From: Anastatus disparis
Lineage: Eukaryota; Arthropoda; Insecta; Hymenoptera; Eupelmidae
Length of the DNA: 64,000 nucleotides
Assembly (NCBI GenBank): GCA_017163975.1
Contig: JAFFSR010000240.1
Coordinates: forward strand, 558,001-622,000
Direction: 5' to 3'
Positions 25,640-36,831 of this stretch are shown in pieces. A program made the translations under genes and the position numbers. Each line of letters starts with the position of its first letter. Position 1 is the first letter of the stretch. Under the pieces are notes generated by a model. That model did no database searches and was not told where the DNA came from. It saw only the letters and a program-made list of their open reading frames with translations.

Positions 25640-26390
25640 CTTCCTTCCAATCTGTTTTTCAACATAAACATGTATATCGTTGCTCTTTCTCTTTATGCTG
25701 CTTTCGAAATTTTCGGGCGCGCGCACGAACGTTCTTGTTACAGTTGTTTCCGTAGAACACGACCGCGCACTTTACTCCATTACCTCCCTACCCCTCCTCC
25801 TTCTCTTTTTCTATCTTTCTCTTACTCATTTAAACGTACATAACACTATTCTATATATCTCTCTATCTCTTTTCATTGCTTTGGGCTGTTGCTCTTTCAA
25901 GTGGTCGGAGGAAGGAAGAAAGAGAAAGAGAGAGAAAAAAGAGGGATGGGGAAGCCTATGTACACTTGAACTGGTAAGACGAGATGCGCAGCACCTTTTT
26001 GCTTATACAAACTATATCTCCTGTCTTTCTATTTCCTTACTTTTAAAAAAAGAAGAGAGATGAAGAAAGTTACTTTTAAGGTCTTGTGGAAAGAAGAGGC
26101 AGGAGGTAAGGGAGGTTTATTAAGCAGCAAACGAAGACAAGATACTTGAGCAACTGACAAATTGTAAATTCTCATTAGAGTGTACGGGGGCTTCAGGTAC
26201 TGGCTCATTAGGCGAAAACTTTACTTGAGATTTGAATTCATTTGGGTGAGATTTAAAGTAAGGAATAAAGTACCAAGGGCCTTGTCTATTACTTATAAAG
26301 ACTTGGGATTTAACGAGATGATTTTGTCTCATAATGCACAGCGCCAACGAAATATTACGTGTCAGTTAAATGTTTATTAACTTTGCTACG
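25640..26390. other. GC-richer island; frames on both strands, none called
   Basis: CpG-containing patch near 25710-25770 (GGGCGCGCGCACG), CT and GA tracts (25790-25870, 25915-25945) and unique sequence up to 26390. A 127-codon plus frame (25680-26063) and opposing frames at 26120-26380 are open but lack recognisable domains and overlap each other. Candidate regulatory island. Confidence 0.3.
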
Positions 26391-26532
26391 ATCGTTTTGT
26401 ACATAATGATGGAATTCAACACTTTTATTGTATTACAGTGTTATTTCTCGGAATGACAAAGTGTTTAAAATTTCATTTTATGAAAGTTCCAAACACAATT
26501 ATTTCAAAAATTTCAATTCGCATTAACAACTT

Positions 26533-26812
26533 GTAGATATTAAGACAATGGATTCGTAACCCGACTTTTAATCCCAGAATCGCCTGATTGATTAAACACC
26601 ATTGCGTCCCTGGTAGAAATTGTCACCAATTTTTCGCCAACCGTTGACTATTAGTTAAAAACATAGCCATAACCTATAAAGTTAGCCAACGAGTAACAGG
26701 TACAGCATTTTTATTGGTGAAATTTCTACCAGGGGTGTTACGTCTACTTTGTTCGCAAATACGCTAAAAAGCTTCGTAGCTTTAGCATCGTAATGATAGC
26801 ATAAATACAGTG
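26533..26812 (+). mobile_element. Degenerate tRNA-derived SINE, copy 6, split by a MITE
   Basis: A degraded head (ATGGATTCGTAACC, then TTTTAATCCC) and the start of the body (GATTGATTAAACACCATTG) lie left of 26608. The rest of the body (CTTTGTTCGCAAATACGC) and the family tail (TAGCATCGTAATGATAGC, then ATAAATAC) lie right of 26734. The A box is no longer recognisable. The halves align with intact copies once the intervening element is removed. Confidence 0.7.
26608..26734. mobile_element. MITE nested in a SINE, 127 bp
   Basis: Terminal inverted repeats CCCTGGTAGAAATT(G)TCACCAAT and the complement of ATTGGTGAAATTTCTACCAGGG pair over about 22 bases with one extra base and one or two mismatches. 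It interrupts the SINE body, so it is younger than that SINE. No coding capacity, and no certain target-site duplication (flanks GCGT and GTGT). Confidence 0.7.
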
Positions 26813-26918
26813 ACATTGAAAAAAACTTGTGGATTCACAATAAAGGATTCGACAATACCACGGTTACATAATTTTTCTTTTAATCAATCAAATGTTCATT
26901 AACAATAATTCAACAGAT

Positions 26919-27150
26919 TATAGTATATTTCGGTACTAGTGCGATAAAGTGATTTTTTACTCGTGTGGCGGTTTGCGCCCGAGCGAAGCGAGGGTGAATA
27001 GGTCACACGAGTAAGAAATCACTTTCTCGCACGAGTATCGAACACTATTTTTTGACACGACGTGTGAGAAGCTCCATTTTCGCACGTGTCACTTTGTACA
27101 GCGTGCGTGAAATCGAGCTTCTCGCACGGAGTGTCAAAAAAATATTATTT
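26919..27150. repeat. Twin-hairpin foldback element, copy A
   Basis: Hairpin 1 (about 26919-27053) has arms of about 45 bp reading TAGTGCGATAAAGTGATT and ACTCGTGTG, paired with their complements on the right. Between the arms lies a GC-rich core at 26975-26996 (GCGCCCGAGCG then AAGCGAGGGTG). Hairpin 2 (about 27041-27150) starts from the shared ACTATTTTTTGACAC and pairs CGTGTGAGAAGCTCCATTTT with its imperfect complement ending GGAGTGTCAAAAAAA. Non-coding. Its two-hairpin design matches the elements near 53.2 and 59.4 kb. Confidence 0.7.
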
Positions 27151-28600
27151 AACGTTACAATTTTTTAGTGTACAGAGACTAAATGCTGCAATATACAATC
27201 GTGAAAGCTATTATGGCGTCATATTTCCATCTTTTATATTTCAGTTTATAAATATTTAATTCAAAATAGAAAAGTACATATTCTCTTGATTAAATAACAT
27301 TTTTCACGCAGAAAATTATTTTTATGAAATTTGACAGTAGGTCATTTAGTCAACAATAAATAATCCAAGTTACACATATAATTAAACATTCTGTACTAGT
27401 CCATAATTTTCAAACCTGTTTCAGATTTAAACATTTTTTTATTTTATTCTGATGAGTTTAAAAGTTTCTTTAGATCCTCGTATATGAAATTATTTTATTA
27501 TAAAGCTGTAAATTGAAATAAACTCTTGATATTATAATAATTTAGTATACACGCAAATATTTTAAGTTATAGCTAATAAATTCAATAATTCTAAAAAGTT
27601 TATAATCATTGCTTCAAAAATAAGAGTAAAAAAGTTCTTGTTTTAAAATAGCAGTTTTAATGAAATATTTTCTTGTCGAAACGTTAAATTTAAAATATAA
27701 TAATATTCCATAGTTTAATTAGCTCATAGTAATGATTAGATAGTCATTCATACGGGTGATGTTTAGTAAGAAATGAAATAAGATCGTAAAATTAATTAAT
27801 ATTATTTTTTATGGAAAGTTTACTTTTTGATAAAAGTGGGTCACATTATTAAAGAAATATAGGTCAAACGATTAAAAATTTTTAAAACTTACATTAATTT
27901 AATAAATACTATTTGACTGAAAATTTAAAGCCTTTATAGTAATTGATAATGAGGGCTTTTCGTTATGTTATCAGTCTTTGTTATCAGACGTCAGTTTTAA
28001 ACTTGCCCTGAGGAAATGAACTTCAACTTTATCGAAATGTTGGGTAAAAGAAAAAAAATTTCACGATAACAAATGGAAAATATTATATTATACAATTATA
28101 TTTCATAATATCTGTTATGATTTCATTATTAAAAATAAAAAGAAAGACAATAGCAAACAAAAAGTAAACCAAAAAATTGTAATCTATTTGCTAACTTTTC
28201 AATTTGTAAAGAAGGAATGAACCAATCTAGAAATATAGTATTTTTCAATTTTCAAAAAATATTTCTTTTATGCTATTTCCAAAATTGTTTTTTCATTAAC
28301 ACAAAACTTTCTCTATGAGAAATATAAACCATATAGAAAATCAAATGCAAAAAAGCAATAAATTTTAAATTAAGCGCTTGCAACAAGAAAGTAACTTACA
28401 ATTTTAGTATCGACAATAAATTTATAGCTCAAAATTGAATTTCGAAATTATAAAAACCGTATTTACCCATAAATCGCGGAATATCTAGTATACAAGACTC
28501 GTACATCATAAATGTTTTTTGCTTAAGACTATCCATCTACTTACATCGACGTTAGTTAAAAATAATGCAACTTGTCATAAAGCTCAACATTTGAAACCGT
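27151..28600. other. AT-rich stretch, no gene seen
   Basis: Simple sequence. A short patch near 27950-28050 is more complex, but no gene or family can be assigned. Confidence 0.55.
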
Positions 28601-29060
28601 ACACTCTTATTTACGTATGTAACGCGTGTGGGTGTTAAATTAAGGTCGTCTATACAATGTTTAACGGTAGCCTAAGCATTTTATACCTCTCGAATGGGCC
28701 ATCGCATAGCGTCTGGCTCGTGCAGCGGAAATCGAATTAAGGAGTAGAGCATAGATAGACAAGAGCAAAAAAAAGATGAAGAAAGTATAGAAAAAAACTA
28801 TGAGTGGCACACCCACAAAATTTCATCAACCATATCTTTTTTCCTTTTTTTCTCACTTGCTCTTAAAAAAAACTTTCATTTATATATATATATATATATA
28901 TATATTTAAGCTCATGGACGAGAGCTGCTACTTCAGACGGCCGCGAGCGAATCGCGCAATAAGCGCTCTCGACACGTTCAACCTATAAGAAGGGTTTGAA
29001 GAAAAGACGCTGAATAAAGAGAATAAAAAAAAGAGAGAGTATGAGAGTAGAATGAAATGG
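28601..29060. other. GC-richer island with (TA)n
   Basis: CpG-containing sequence at 28620-28740 and 28930-28980 flanks a (TA)13 run at 28880-28906. GA tract near 29030. No exon supported. Confidence 0.3.
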
Positions 29061-31440
29061 ATAGGATATTAATTTGATTGCGACATAGTGATATAGTGAT
29101 TTTGTACTGCTGTTTGTAAACAAGAGATTATTGAAAAAAGCAATATGTTGTTTAAGGAGAGAAAAATGCTCGAGGAAATTTAAGTTGTTGTTTTAGTATT
29201 AGGATGTAGATAAAACGATTTGTGAGAATCATCTGGAAATATAAATTGATTTTTAATCCCTTGGATGGAGTTTGGATTTGAGATTAAATTTTATTTTTAA
29301 TTTCATATATTATTTTAAAATCACATAAGCTTTTCGAATGAATTTAATCGGATGGTATTTTATTATTTATAAATTATCATTATTAAATTCGTATTAATCT
29401 GTCATTTTAATATGTAATATTAATTTGAATTAAAGTTTCATTAAAATAAATATATAAATGAAGTAATGAAAAATTTTTACTTGTTAATCAAATGTACTTT
29501 ATTCTTTAAAAGACTACATTATGAGTCTTTTAGAATTCTTTATGAGAAATCATAATATCAAAGGAAATCAATGAAAAAGCATAGTCCTAAAGCAGTTAGC
29601 AGCGTATTTTGAATATTTTTTTTTAAATTCGATTAATATTTTTATTTTAAAAATTTTAATCAATAATTTTACCAAAATATTACATTTATTTCAGTAGTTT
29701 TATAAAAAAACATTTTTTCATGAAACTTTCTACCCATCCAAATTAATAATTTAATCCTTTTATGAATGCAAAAAATATATATAAAAATATTTAAAAATTA
29801 TTCGGTCAATAAATTTTAAATTACTAAAGTCAATACATTACAATATTGAAGTAGACTTTATGCATATGCTCTTTCAACAAAATTACTGCGTACGCCAAGA
29901 GAAGAGAAAATAGAAAAAAAGACGAAAAAAAAAGAAAATATATATTTGAATATATAAAAGTACACCTGATTGGAGATGTAAATCAAGCCAAACGTTATAG
30001 TAGTGTTAGCTTGTCGAGTCACCATGGCATATACTCTTTTAAGAGTCGTCAAAGAAAAAGTTAGTTTACAAGATAACGTCAATCCAAAGGACAAAATCCT
30101 GAGTCACTTTAATTTAGGATATGTATAAATCTTGACTTTTGATAGTAATTCGTAACTCGAAACTTTTTATCCTCTGAATTAAATGAACTTTTTTTCATTT
30201 GAGATTATTACAGCAAAGTTCCAATTACAAGCAGCAAAGTTTATGTAATTAAATTTTGCGAATTATAGCGTTAAGAAACAATTTATCGAACTTGTAATTT
30301 TATGATTGATAAGAATGTAATTTCATTTTTTGATTAGCAAACTTGGCCTAATTGATTAAATTAAGGTATGAAATTTCAAAAGAATAATACATTTTATGTA
30401 AAGTATGTAAAATTTACATCAAAGTTAAAAAACGTTTAATGCATTCCTGCCCTTACACTTCAGAATTTATAATTTTTAACTTTTTAATCACAAAATTTTT
30501 TTCCCGAAATATAGTATATTTTCATAACATAGGTATAAAGCGAACTTTTACGCATTGTTATGCTAGAGTTACGAACGCTGTTTTTTTTTGGCCTCGTGAA
30601 AATTATAAATTGAAAAATTGTACTTTAAACATGAAGTTTACGCACAGAAAATTAAAAAAGTTATATAGCGTTTTTATTAGTGAAGAAATGTAATTAATAT
30701 TAATTTTAATTGCACAGCTTCATTGCTAAAATTTTTACAAATTAATATATTTTTTAGTCTCACAAATATTCATCAATTCCAAACTCCCTTCTTCAAACAT
30801 AAAATATTAAAAAAGGAATATTTTTACGATCAATTTAATTTTTTATTTTTAATTAAAATTCATGACTATTCGACATACGTAAAAATATATAATTTAAAAA
30901 ATTTTGTTCTACATCATACTCAAATATGTAAAATCCAATTAATTAAACATTAATAAAACGAAAACGTTTTTAATCACTCGCATATCTCTGTTCGAATGAA
31001 AGTTGGGTCATAAATAAGTAACATCTGGTTCTTATTTAAAAAATTTAAAGGATCCTCTTAACCATTTTCCATTTTATCAAGTTCATTGTATTTGAAGTAG
31101 GTCAGGGCACTCTACTCGATTAAAATGAATTATTCAAATCAGACGCGTGTGGATTAAACTCGATTTTATTTCGATATAAACAAGCTTAAAGTCTCTTCTT
31201 GTATACATTCAACCCTCCTCTTGATAATATAAATTATTTAAAATCCAAAGAGACACTCTTATATCTTTTTTTTTCTTCTTTTTTTTTCTATGTGCAATCA
31301 AATACACTTCGTGCAATGAAATTTTTCTCCAACTTAATACATTGTGTTTTCCAGATTCGCGCAAATATATATCTATGTATATAGAGAGAGCTTGTCTTAC
31401 TTGGATCGTATTAATGTTGAATTAAAATCCAATCTCTGGA
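29061..31440. other. AT-rich stretch, no gene seen
   Basis: Frames at 29858-30094 (minus), 30439-30693 and 30723-30953 are N/K/F/I-rich translations without domains. No repeat family noticed. Confidence 0.55.
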
Positions 31441-31800
31441 AAGTGCGCAAAGCTCAGCTGCAACTTGCATGCACCGCTATAAGTATGGTTTTTGTCTACC
31501 CGTGAGAGTAAAGAAAAAAAGAAGAACAGCGCGCGAAATAAAAAGAGAAAATAAGAAATAAAGAGTAGAGTATAGGATATATACTGTTAGAGAAGAAAAA
31601 TCAAGGTGAGAGACTATGACTTCTTACGTTACGCGAATAAGATAGTACTGGGATGAAAGTAGAAAAGTGGAAATGAAAAATGAAAATGAAAATAAATGAG
31701 AGAGCGAATAAGGCGGATGCCTTATTATTTGAGGAAAAGTGTAATATTGCATTATGAATGAGGTGAAGATGAACGTTGCATGAAATAAATGTCTGAGGAT
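31441..31800. other. GC-richer, GA-rich island
   Basis: Purine-rich segment with GA tracts and CpGs (31530-31640). No exon supported. Confidence 0.3.
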
Positions 31801-32567
31801 GTCATGTTTTTCCTCCTTTTTTTTATTACGAAAATTCGCGTAAAATTAGTCAGGCTTGTAGCTCTTTTTCAAATTTTAATAAATTGAATTCTTAAGAAAT
31901 TTGAAGATGAAACTTTTTTTCACTTCACGCAGCTTTTCTAACCAGTAGCTTCAGAAATTAATTCAAATTTTTGGTGAAAATTTAAAACGAAAATTAGAAT
32001 ATTTAAATTTTGCGAGCTTCAAAATTTGTTGTAATATTTAAACATGAATATTAAATATTGAATTAATAATACATTTTTGTAAAACATCCAAAGTTCATTA
32101 AATTATTAGCTTCTTTAATCAACAAATTTTACATGTAAATCTAACAAAGTTTTCACATGTAAATTAAGTTTTTGAGCAATATAAGTTTACATTAACATAA
32201 TTTACTCCAGGTTTATTTTATTTAACATCATCAAAAGACTTTTTCTGACTAATATTTTAAAACTGAAGAAAATTAGTGAATGTAAAAAGAATTGAAAATT
32301 GAATTTTATTGAATAATTTGATCGAATAAAAATTACTGTTTGAATACTACTAATTTCTAAAAATTTGGACAACAGTTTGATATCAAATGAATTGTCGAAA
32401 ATTTGAGTTTATTTATGTATTTGATATATAAATGATTCATAACATTAATATATTCTTTAATATAATTTTTAAGTTTTTTTTTATGAAAGTATTTTTGTAT
32501 ATTTAATAGGTATTGAAGTATACATTTATATTTCAAAGTTCTTGCATTATTTTATGATATGAAGATA

Positions 32568-33113
32568 CACTGAGTCAAGCTGTCTCAACTGGGCACACTA
32601 AAAATGAAATTGCACTTTCCAATCATTTTATTATTTTATTACGAAGATGTATTGATAAAAAACAACGTCCTAAAAATTTTCGAAAATTTAAATTTTTAAA
32701 TTTTTAAAAGTTATTAACAAATGAAGTCTAAAGCCGTTTTTTTTTCAAAATTCAATTCCTCCGCAAATATTGAATGAAAGTTGATGAAATTTTCAGGGTA
32801 AGTACAAAACTATCTTCTATTTAAGATGAAATTTAAATTTTATAAAAATGTTTACAATTGTTGTTATAAAATTAATTTTTTAATAAACAATTGAAAATTT
32901 AACAAACTTCTCGGGTAGGTAGGAAAAAAATTTTTTTTTAAGGAATATTCTATAAAGTCTAAAGTATCTTTTCCTGAAAAAAATTTTGGTAATATTCATA
33001 AACAAAAAAGTTACGAATTTTTTAATGCGGCGGGATGAGCTTGCGGCGCGCTACCGCGAGAGATACTTACGCGCGTTCAAGCGCTCAGCTTTTTGTACCT
33101 GCTTATTTATGCA
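32568..33113 (+). repeat. Left TIR of the transposon
   Basis: 546 bp, inverted copy of 34895-35438. Its inner end is GC-rich (33030-33080: GGCGGGATGAGC, CTTGCGGCGCGCTACCGCG) in contrast to the AT-rich outer part. It must carry the promoter and 5' UTR of the transposase gene, because the ATG follows immediately at 33114. Confidence 0.93.
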
Positions 33114-34779
33114 ATGAGTACTACAGATATTGACAAAGTTAAAGATTTTTATCTTCATGACGATGTGAGTAGGGTCATGCCAGGATCGAAAGAATACAAA
33201 TCTGTTGTTGTTAGTGGAAAACGTCAACACAAACAGGTATGAAAATGAAAATATCGTCAGTTGTTTTATTTATTGCGCTTCGTTTTTACGCTTTACGAGT
33301 TTGTAATATAGTTCAAATAATTATATATCCAAGTACATAAAAGCTCGAAAATGTAGATTTATTATAAAATATTTCCTCTTTGATAAATTAAAATCTGTAA
33401 TGATATGAGATAAAATAGTTAGTAGGGATGTTTCAATTTCATCTTAATATTTTTTTAGAAACGCTTATTATTGGGAAATCTTGCCGATTTACATACAGAT
33501 TTTGTAAAGAAATTTCCGGAAGTAAAAGTTTCGTTGTCAGTTTTAAAACTTTGAGGCCACCTCAGTGTATTTTAGCTGGTCCTAAGGGTACGCATAATGT
33601 TTGCGTTTGTAAAGATCATGGCAATATCCGTCTAAAATTAAGAGGCCTCAAACAAGAACTCGCTCGAAAAAACATCAATTTTCAAACAAGTTATCGAGAA
33701 CTTTTTATTGAAATAATTTGTCCAAGTCAAACTGCAGCTTGTTATCTGGGAAATTGTGAAAACTGTCCTGGGACAAAGAAAATTCTCGATGATTTGAAAT
33801 CAACTTTTGAAAATAATGGCATCACAAGTATTACATTCAATCAGTGGCTCACAACTGACAGGTATTTGTTAAATATTTGTGTCTCAATTTTTTTAGACAG
33901 TAATTAATTTTCTAAAATATATAATTTTCTATTAGATGTCAACTACTCACACAAACTGAAAGTTCACATATTTTTATTAAAAATCTTGGTAAAGAGTTGC
34001 CGAAAGTTTTAAAACATGATTTTATTGCCAAGTCGCAAGCAGAATATCTAGAAAAATTGAAAAATTTACTGGAATGTGGTGAATATCTCGTAACTCTTGA
34101 TTACTCTGAAAATTATTCTTTTCATGTGCAAGATGCTATTCAGTCGCAACATTGGTCAAAAGATCAAGCAACTCTTCACGTTTATGTTATATATCACAAG
34201 AAGAACAATGTTCTTGAGCATACGAATTTTGTAGTTTTTTCCGAGTATATAAACCATGATGCCACTGGAGTTCACCTTTATAATTCGAAAATGATTGGAT
34301 TCTTGAAAAATAGATTTGGTGCTGAAAATATTAAAAAAATCTACTATTTTTTCGACGGAGCTGGTTCACAATATAAAAATAGATTTAATTTTATGAATTT
34401 ACTATTTCATGAAGAAGATTTTGGCTTTGAAGCAGAATGGCACTTCTTCGCAACCGCACATGGAAAGGGAGCTTGCGATGGGATTGGTGGATGTGTTAAA
34501 AGACAAGCTTATCGAGCCAGTTTGCAGGGTGCTCAGATAACGGATACACGAAAATTATTTGAATGGGCGCAAAAATCCTTTCCTAAAATTTATTTTGATT
34601 TCTGTTCATCGAATGAGTATGACGAACATAAACAAGGTTTGGAATCTCGCTTTTCCCAAGCAAAAACAGTCAAAGGAACACGTCAATACCATAGCTATAA
34701 GCCACACGATTCAAAAAATATAACATGCAAGATTTTTTCTGATGATTCTAAGAGTACTGTTCAGAAAGTCTCTACTTAG
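33114..34779 (+). pseudogene. Transposase-like gene, three exons, one frameshift
   Basis: Exon 1 is 33114-33236 (MSTTDIDKVKDFYLHDDVSR...). Exon 2 is 33459-33861 and begins KRLLLGNLADLHTDFVKKFP. Exon 3 is 33936-34779. Both introns have GT and AG borders and the phases agree. The start ATG is the first codon after the TIR, and exon 1 carries the SR.MPG motif that I recall from related predicted arthropod proteins. Exon 2 continues with LRPPQC, GTHNVCVCKDHG and a CxxxNCxxC zinc-binding-like cluster. Exon 3 has LDYSENYS, YYFFDGAGSQYKN and HFFATAHGKGACDGIGG. The aspartates of these three blocks (codons starting 34099, 34354 and 34477) are candidate DDE/DDD catalytic residues of an RNase H-like fold (inference). 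One base is missing in the A-run 33545-33548, so the exon-2 frame runs into TGA at 33552. Apart from this lesion the frame is open for about 456 codons. Confidence 0.85.
33545..33554 (+). other. Inactivating single-base deletion
   Basis: Upstream of the AAAA run, exon 2 is open in the frame of exon 1. Downstream, the conserved text (LRPPQC...) continues in the frame displaced by one base. One extra A would rejoin the two frames. As read, CTT is followed by the stop TGA at 33552-33554. It could be a real lesion or an assembly error in a homopolymer. Confidence 0.8.
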
Positions 34780-34787
34780 ATATTGTA

Positions 34788-34793
34788 AATAAA
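34788..34793 (+). terminator. Polyadenylation signal of the transposase gene
   Basis: AATAAA begins 8 bases after the stop codon TAG (34777-34779) and is followed by AT-rich DNA before the right TIR starts at 34895. Confidence 0.6.
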
Positions 34794-34894
34794 ATGTTAT
34801 AATTATTAAAATATATTATATATCAAATTATTTTCTCATGAATTTTATTTATTACGAGTTTTAGTTATTATTAATATTATTTATTATGAGCAAA

Positions 34895-35438
34895 TGCATA
34901 AATAATCAGGTACAAAAAGCTGAGCGCTTGAACGCGCGTAAGTATCTCTCGCGGTAGCGCGCCGCAAGCTCATCCCGCCGCATTAAAAAATTCGTAACTT
35001 TTTTGTTTATGAATATTACCAAAATTTTCTTCCAGGAAAAGATACTTTAGACTTTATAGAATATTCCTTAAAAAAAAATTTTTTTCCTACCTACCCGAGA
35101 AGTTTGTTAAATTTTCAATTGTTTATTAAAAAATTAATTTTATAACAACAATTGTAAACATTTTTATAAAATTTAAATTTCATCTTAAATAGAAGATAGT
35201 TTTGTACTTACCCTGAAAATTTCATCAACTTTCATTCAATATTTGCGGAGAAATTGAATTTTGAAAAAAAAAACGGCTTTAGACTTCATTTGTTAATAAC
35301 TTTTTAAAAAATTTAAATTTTTCGAAAATTTTTTAGGACGTTGTTTTTTATCAATACATCTTCGTAATAAAATAATAAAATGATTCGAAAGTGCAATTTC
35401 ATTTTTAGTGTGCCCAGTTGAGACAGCTTGACTCACTG
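34895..35438 (-). repeat. Right TIR of the transposon
   Basis: 544 bp, the inverted partner of 32568-33113, with the same GC-rich inner end (34921-34980) and AT-rich outer part. It starts about 115 bp after the stop codon. Confidence 0.93.
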
Positions 35439-36280
35439 CAATATATATCACTTTAACTAAATTAGCAAAAAAACTTAATATATTTTGTTGTATATGATTT
35501 TGAAAAATAAAAATAATATTCTTTTAATATCAGAAAATAATTTAATAATCATTCATGAAAATTTTATTTGTTATTTTATATAAACAAAATAGAAAAGTTC
35601 GTTCAAGTTATTTCAATATAAATGAAAAAAAATTGTTAGTATATTTTTAATCGACTTAATATTTTAATATTTTTAAACTTTTTGTAAACCATACATCGAT
35701 ACATATACAGATAAATTGTGTCGTTGATGATTCGCGATTCGTTTAGAGGATATGGCCTCCACAATAGTTTTAAACGTTAGTTTGGTCGATTCTATTTAGC
35801 AATTATTAATAATTGCTAAGATTGCTCGCAGTTATTAAACATAACGAATTTTAGTAAAAAAAAATTTTATTCGACTTGTTCTTGAAATATTTAAGAACAT
35901 ATGAGTTCTATTTTAAATTTGCACGAATATACTATGGTGGACTATTATTAAAAAAAATTAATTGAGGAATAATAATATTAATTTTCACTTATTAATAAAA
36001 AACATTAATTGCTCTAACTTAACTTGATTAGGTCATATAGTTGTTATGATAATCAATGAAATTATTTTCATGGGTCATTAATCTTCCAAATTTTCATAAA
36101 ATTTTTTTCGAAGATATTTTTTAAAATCTTTTCATTTATTTTAAATTCATTCGTTTGAGCAATATTCCACATATTCAGCGCGTATGTTATCACAAATGAG
36201 TTCTGCAACATATACCCAAAATAAATTACAATAGATTTGTTTAAAAACTATTGAAAGAGCTATTGAACGCAAGCAATGTA
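35439..36280. other. AT-rich stretch, no gene seen
   Basis: Simple sequence. A small palindrome (AGCAATTATTAATAATTGCT) lies near 35798-35818. Confidence 0.55.
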
Positions 36281-36670
36281 TAGGCGTTAGCTTTTGCAAA
36301 ATATCCCGGCACGTCGAAACGGTCAGTCATAATTTTCACGGACGTTTAATCAACTCGAGCAAGTGCACCCGTAATTCATAGCCTATATATATACGTATTG
36401 CCTATGCCTGCTGCTACTGCTGCATCGGTTAGTATATATGCAGGCGTTCATTCCTAACGGCTGCATATATACGTGCTCATTCTAATGATTAGAGCGAGAT
36501 AGAAAAGCTGTTTGAAGCAAATCTCAGCGTTCATGAAATGCTGGAAACATTGGTTAGAATATGCTCTTGCCTTCTCTCCCCTCCCCCTATCCTTTGCTTC
36601 TATTGCCTACTCTCGAAATTACTCGTAAACGTCACTGTCGGTCTACATTATTTTGTTGGCTTAAAGAGGC
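36281..36670. other. GC-richer island
   Basis: Unique, CpG-containing sequence (36300-36480) with a CTGCTGCTACTGCTGC run near 36408-36425 and TA/CG alternations. No exon supported; candidate regulatory element. Confidence 0.3.
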
Positions 36671-36731
36671 TGTTTCAATAAATTACCTAGTATCTAACTA
36701 ATTGAAAATATTTACGTTTTATATCCAAAAA

Positions 36732-36831
36732 ATTTAACGTAACAGTGTAAGTATAGGAATATAATGTTAATATTAAATGAGATTTAACGTAACAGTGTAA
36801 GTATAGGAATATAATGTTAATATTAAATGAG
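36732..36831. repeat. Tandem duplication, 2 x 50 bp
   Basis: The unit starting ATTTAACGTAACAGTGTAAG occurs at 36732 and again at 36782. By eye the two units are identical over the full 50 bases, so the duplication is recent or maintained. Confidence 0.9.

Larger units (their letters stand above)
32568..35438 (+). mobile_element. DNA transposon with about 545-bp terminal inverted repeats
   Basis: A 2.87-kb unit bounded by near-identical inverted repeats, whose outer ends read CACTGAGTCAAGC and GCTTGACTCACTG. Between them lies a three-exon gene on the plus strand with its own AATAAA signal. The arms differ by only a few substitutions and small indels, implying a fairly recent insertion. No convincing target-site duplication is visible (left flank ATGAAGATA, right flank CAATATATA). 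It is a class II element by structure. I cannot assign the superfamily with confidence. Confidence 0.92.

Noticed and set aside
26120..26380. Opposed 75- and 66-codon frames in an island
   Set aside because: Both strands open, neither recognisable, no conservation evidence; treated as island sequence.
27960..28050. CCTGAGGAAATGAACTTCAA followed by a GAAATGTTGGG-like motif, reminiscent of motifs near some retroelement ends
   Set aside because: Too short and degraded, with no reverse transcriptase remnant nearby.
33428..33458. ATG at 33428 as start of a separate 159-codon protein
   Set aside because: This start lies in the intron before the acceptor at 33457-33458 and in the wrong frame for the exon start. 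The frame is explained by the frameshift in exon 2 of the transposase-like gene.
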